Below are positions 6,537-7,076 of a stretch of 7,076 nt of DNA, in pieces. Both the position numbers and the translations under genes were made by a program. Below the pieces are notes generated by a model that was not told where the DNA came from, searched no databases, and saw nothing but the letters and a program-made list of their open reading frames with translations. Position 1 is the first letter of the stretch. Each line of letters starts with the position of its first letter. The DNA is from an uncultured Bacteroides sp. (GTDB lineage: Bacteria > Bacteroidota > Bacteroidia > Bacteroidales > Bacteroidaceae), in the NCBI GenBank assembly GCA_900766195.1, contig CAAFUN010000084.1:1-7076 (forward strand). Direction: 5' to 3'.

Positions 6537-7076
6537 CTATTCTGAAGTTATTTTATATTGAGTGCTTCTTTCAGCTACCATTCCAAAATCATCTTCTTGC
6601 GGCATCAATGGATAAGGGGTGGAAACATTTAAATCTTTTGCTACAGCCAATAAAGGATTGAGTCGTTCCTTGAGTTTGGTGTTGCGTTTCAGAACAGTCA
6701 TGTTGTGAATGGCATAAGCCAACGCTTTAGTGGAACCTATCAGCACACAGATTTTCTTGGCACGGGTGATACCGGTATAAATGAGGTTGCGTTGCAGCAT
6801 CACATAGTGATTCATCAGTACAGGCATCACTACAATAGGATATTCTGAGCCTTGCGATTTATGAATGGTGGTCGCATAAGCCAGCGTCAACTCATCCAGC
6901 TCGCTAATTTCATACTCTACCAATGTTCCGTCAAAATCCACCATCAAGGTGCGTTCTTCCATATCTACCGCCTGAATATACCCCAAGTCACCATTGAACA
7001 CATTCTTATCGTAGTTATTACGTATCTGCATCACACGATCACCTTGACGGAAAGAATAACCGCCACGGTTCAAACC
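6537..7076 (-). CDS. recD2: RecD2-type ATP-dependent DNA helicase, C-terminal part; 5' end outside window
   Basis: The frame is open to the right edge; about 179 residues are visible of a protein usually around 700-800 long. It is the C-terminal half of the second RecA-like domain of an SF1B (RecD/ExoV alpha-like) helicase. FRQGDRVMQIRNNYDKNVFNGDLG (8-31) is the usual lead-in. A small SH3-like strand region follows (MVDFDGTLVEYEISELDEL), then AYATTIHKSQGSEYPIVVMP (65-84, helicase motif V region) and LIYTGITRAKKICVLIG (97-113, motif VI with the arginine finger region, R104). The tail after 130 is variable. RecD2 unwinds DNA 5' to 3' in repair. This gene has a higher GC content (29 of 60 bases in line 6841-6900) than the two genes after it, so it looks like resident chromosome next to an accessory insertion. 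The gene symbol is by family; a plasmid- or phage-borne RecD-like helicase is less likely. Confidence 0.87.
   Translation of the reverse strand, partial: GLNRGGYSFRQGDRVMQIRNNYDKNVFNGDLGYIQAVDMEERTLMVDFDGTLVEYEISELDELTLAYATTIHKSQGSEYPIVVMPVLMNHYVMLQRNLIYTGITRAKKICVLIGSTKALAYAIHNMTVLKRNTKLKERLNPLLAVAKDLNVSTPYPLMPQEDDFGMVAERSTQYKITSE

Noticed and set aside
1..7076. CRISPR array, tRNA, rRNA, insertion sequence ends
   Set aside because: I read for regularly spaced repeats, cloverleaf-like segments and terminal inverted repeats flanking a transposase and found none.

Overview
The window looks like a piece of a Bacteroidales chromosome. The closest feel is Prevotella/Segatella, but that is inferred from protein style, low-to-moderate GC and weak Shine-Dalgarno use; no rRNA or other marker gene is present to prove it. 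It has three parts.

(1) Positions 1-2153, plus strand: a tightly packed string of six short genes. They are the C-terminal part of a serine recombinase (its N-terminus is cut by the window edge), a TIGR04076 family protein, a DUF1294 membrane protein, a 66-residue protein of unknown family, a GrpB-like nucleotidyltransferase-fold protein, and a roughly 100-residue protein with a basic conserved N-terminus and a C-terminal membrane segment. Every junction is an overlap: 14 nt, then ATGA, ATGA, ATGA, then TAATG. The string should therefore be one translationally coupled message, with its promoter outside the window.

(2) Positions 2154-2254: the convergent gap, which holds a long imperfect hairpin that may be a terminator.

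(3) Positions 2255-7076, minus strand, reading right to left: the C-terminal quarter of a RecD2-type helicase (cut by the window edge), then two DUF262 genes. The first encodes 631 residues with an N-terminal DUF262 domain and a C-terminal DUF1524 HNH-type nuclease domain. The second starts 7 nt after it and encodes 783 residues, with DUF262 motifs of a different subtype and no recognisable HNH.

DUF262 and DUF1524 are the building blocks of the GmrSD, BrxU and SspE restriction enzymes. The best candidate for an interesting system here is therefore this two-protein DUF262 pair, probably a defence (type IV restriction-like) module. Hand counts on sample lines give about 28-38% GC in the pair against about 48% in the recD2 and recombinase ends, which fits acquisition of the pair by transfer. 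There are no tRNA or rRNA genes, CRISPR arrays or insertion sequence ends that I can support.
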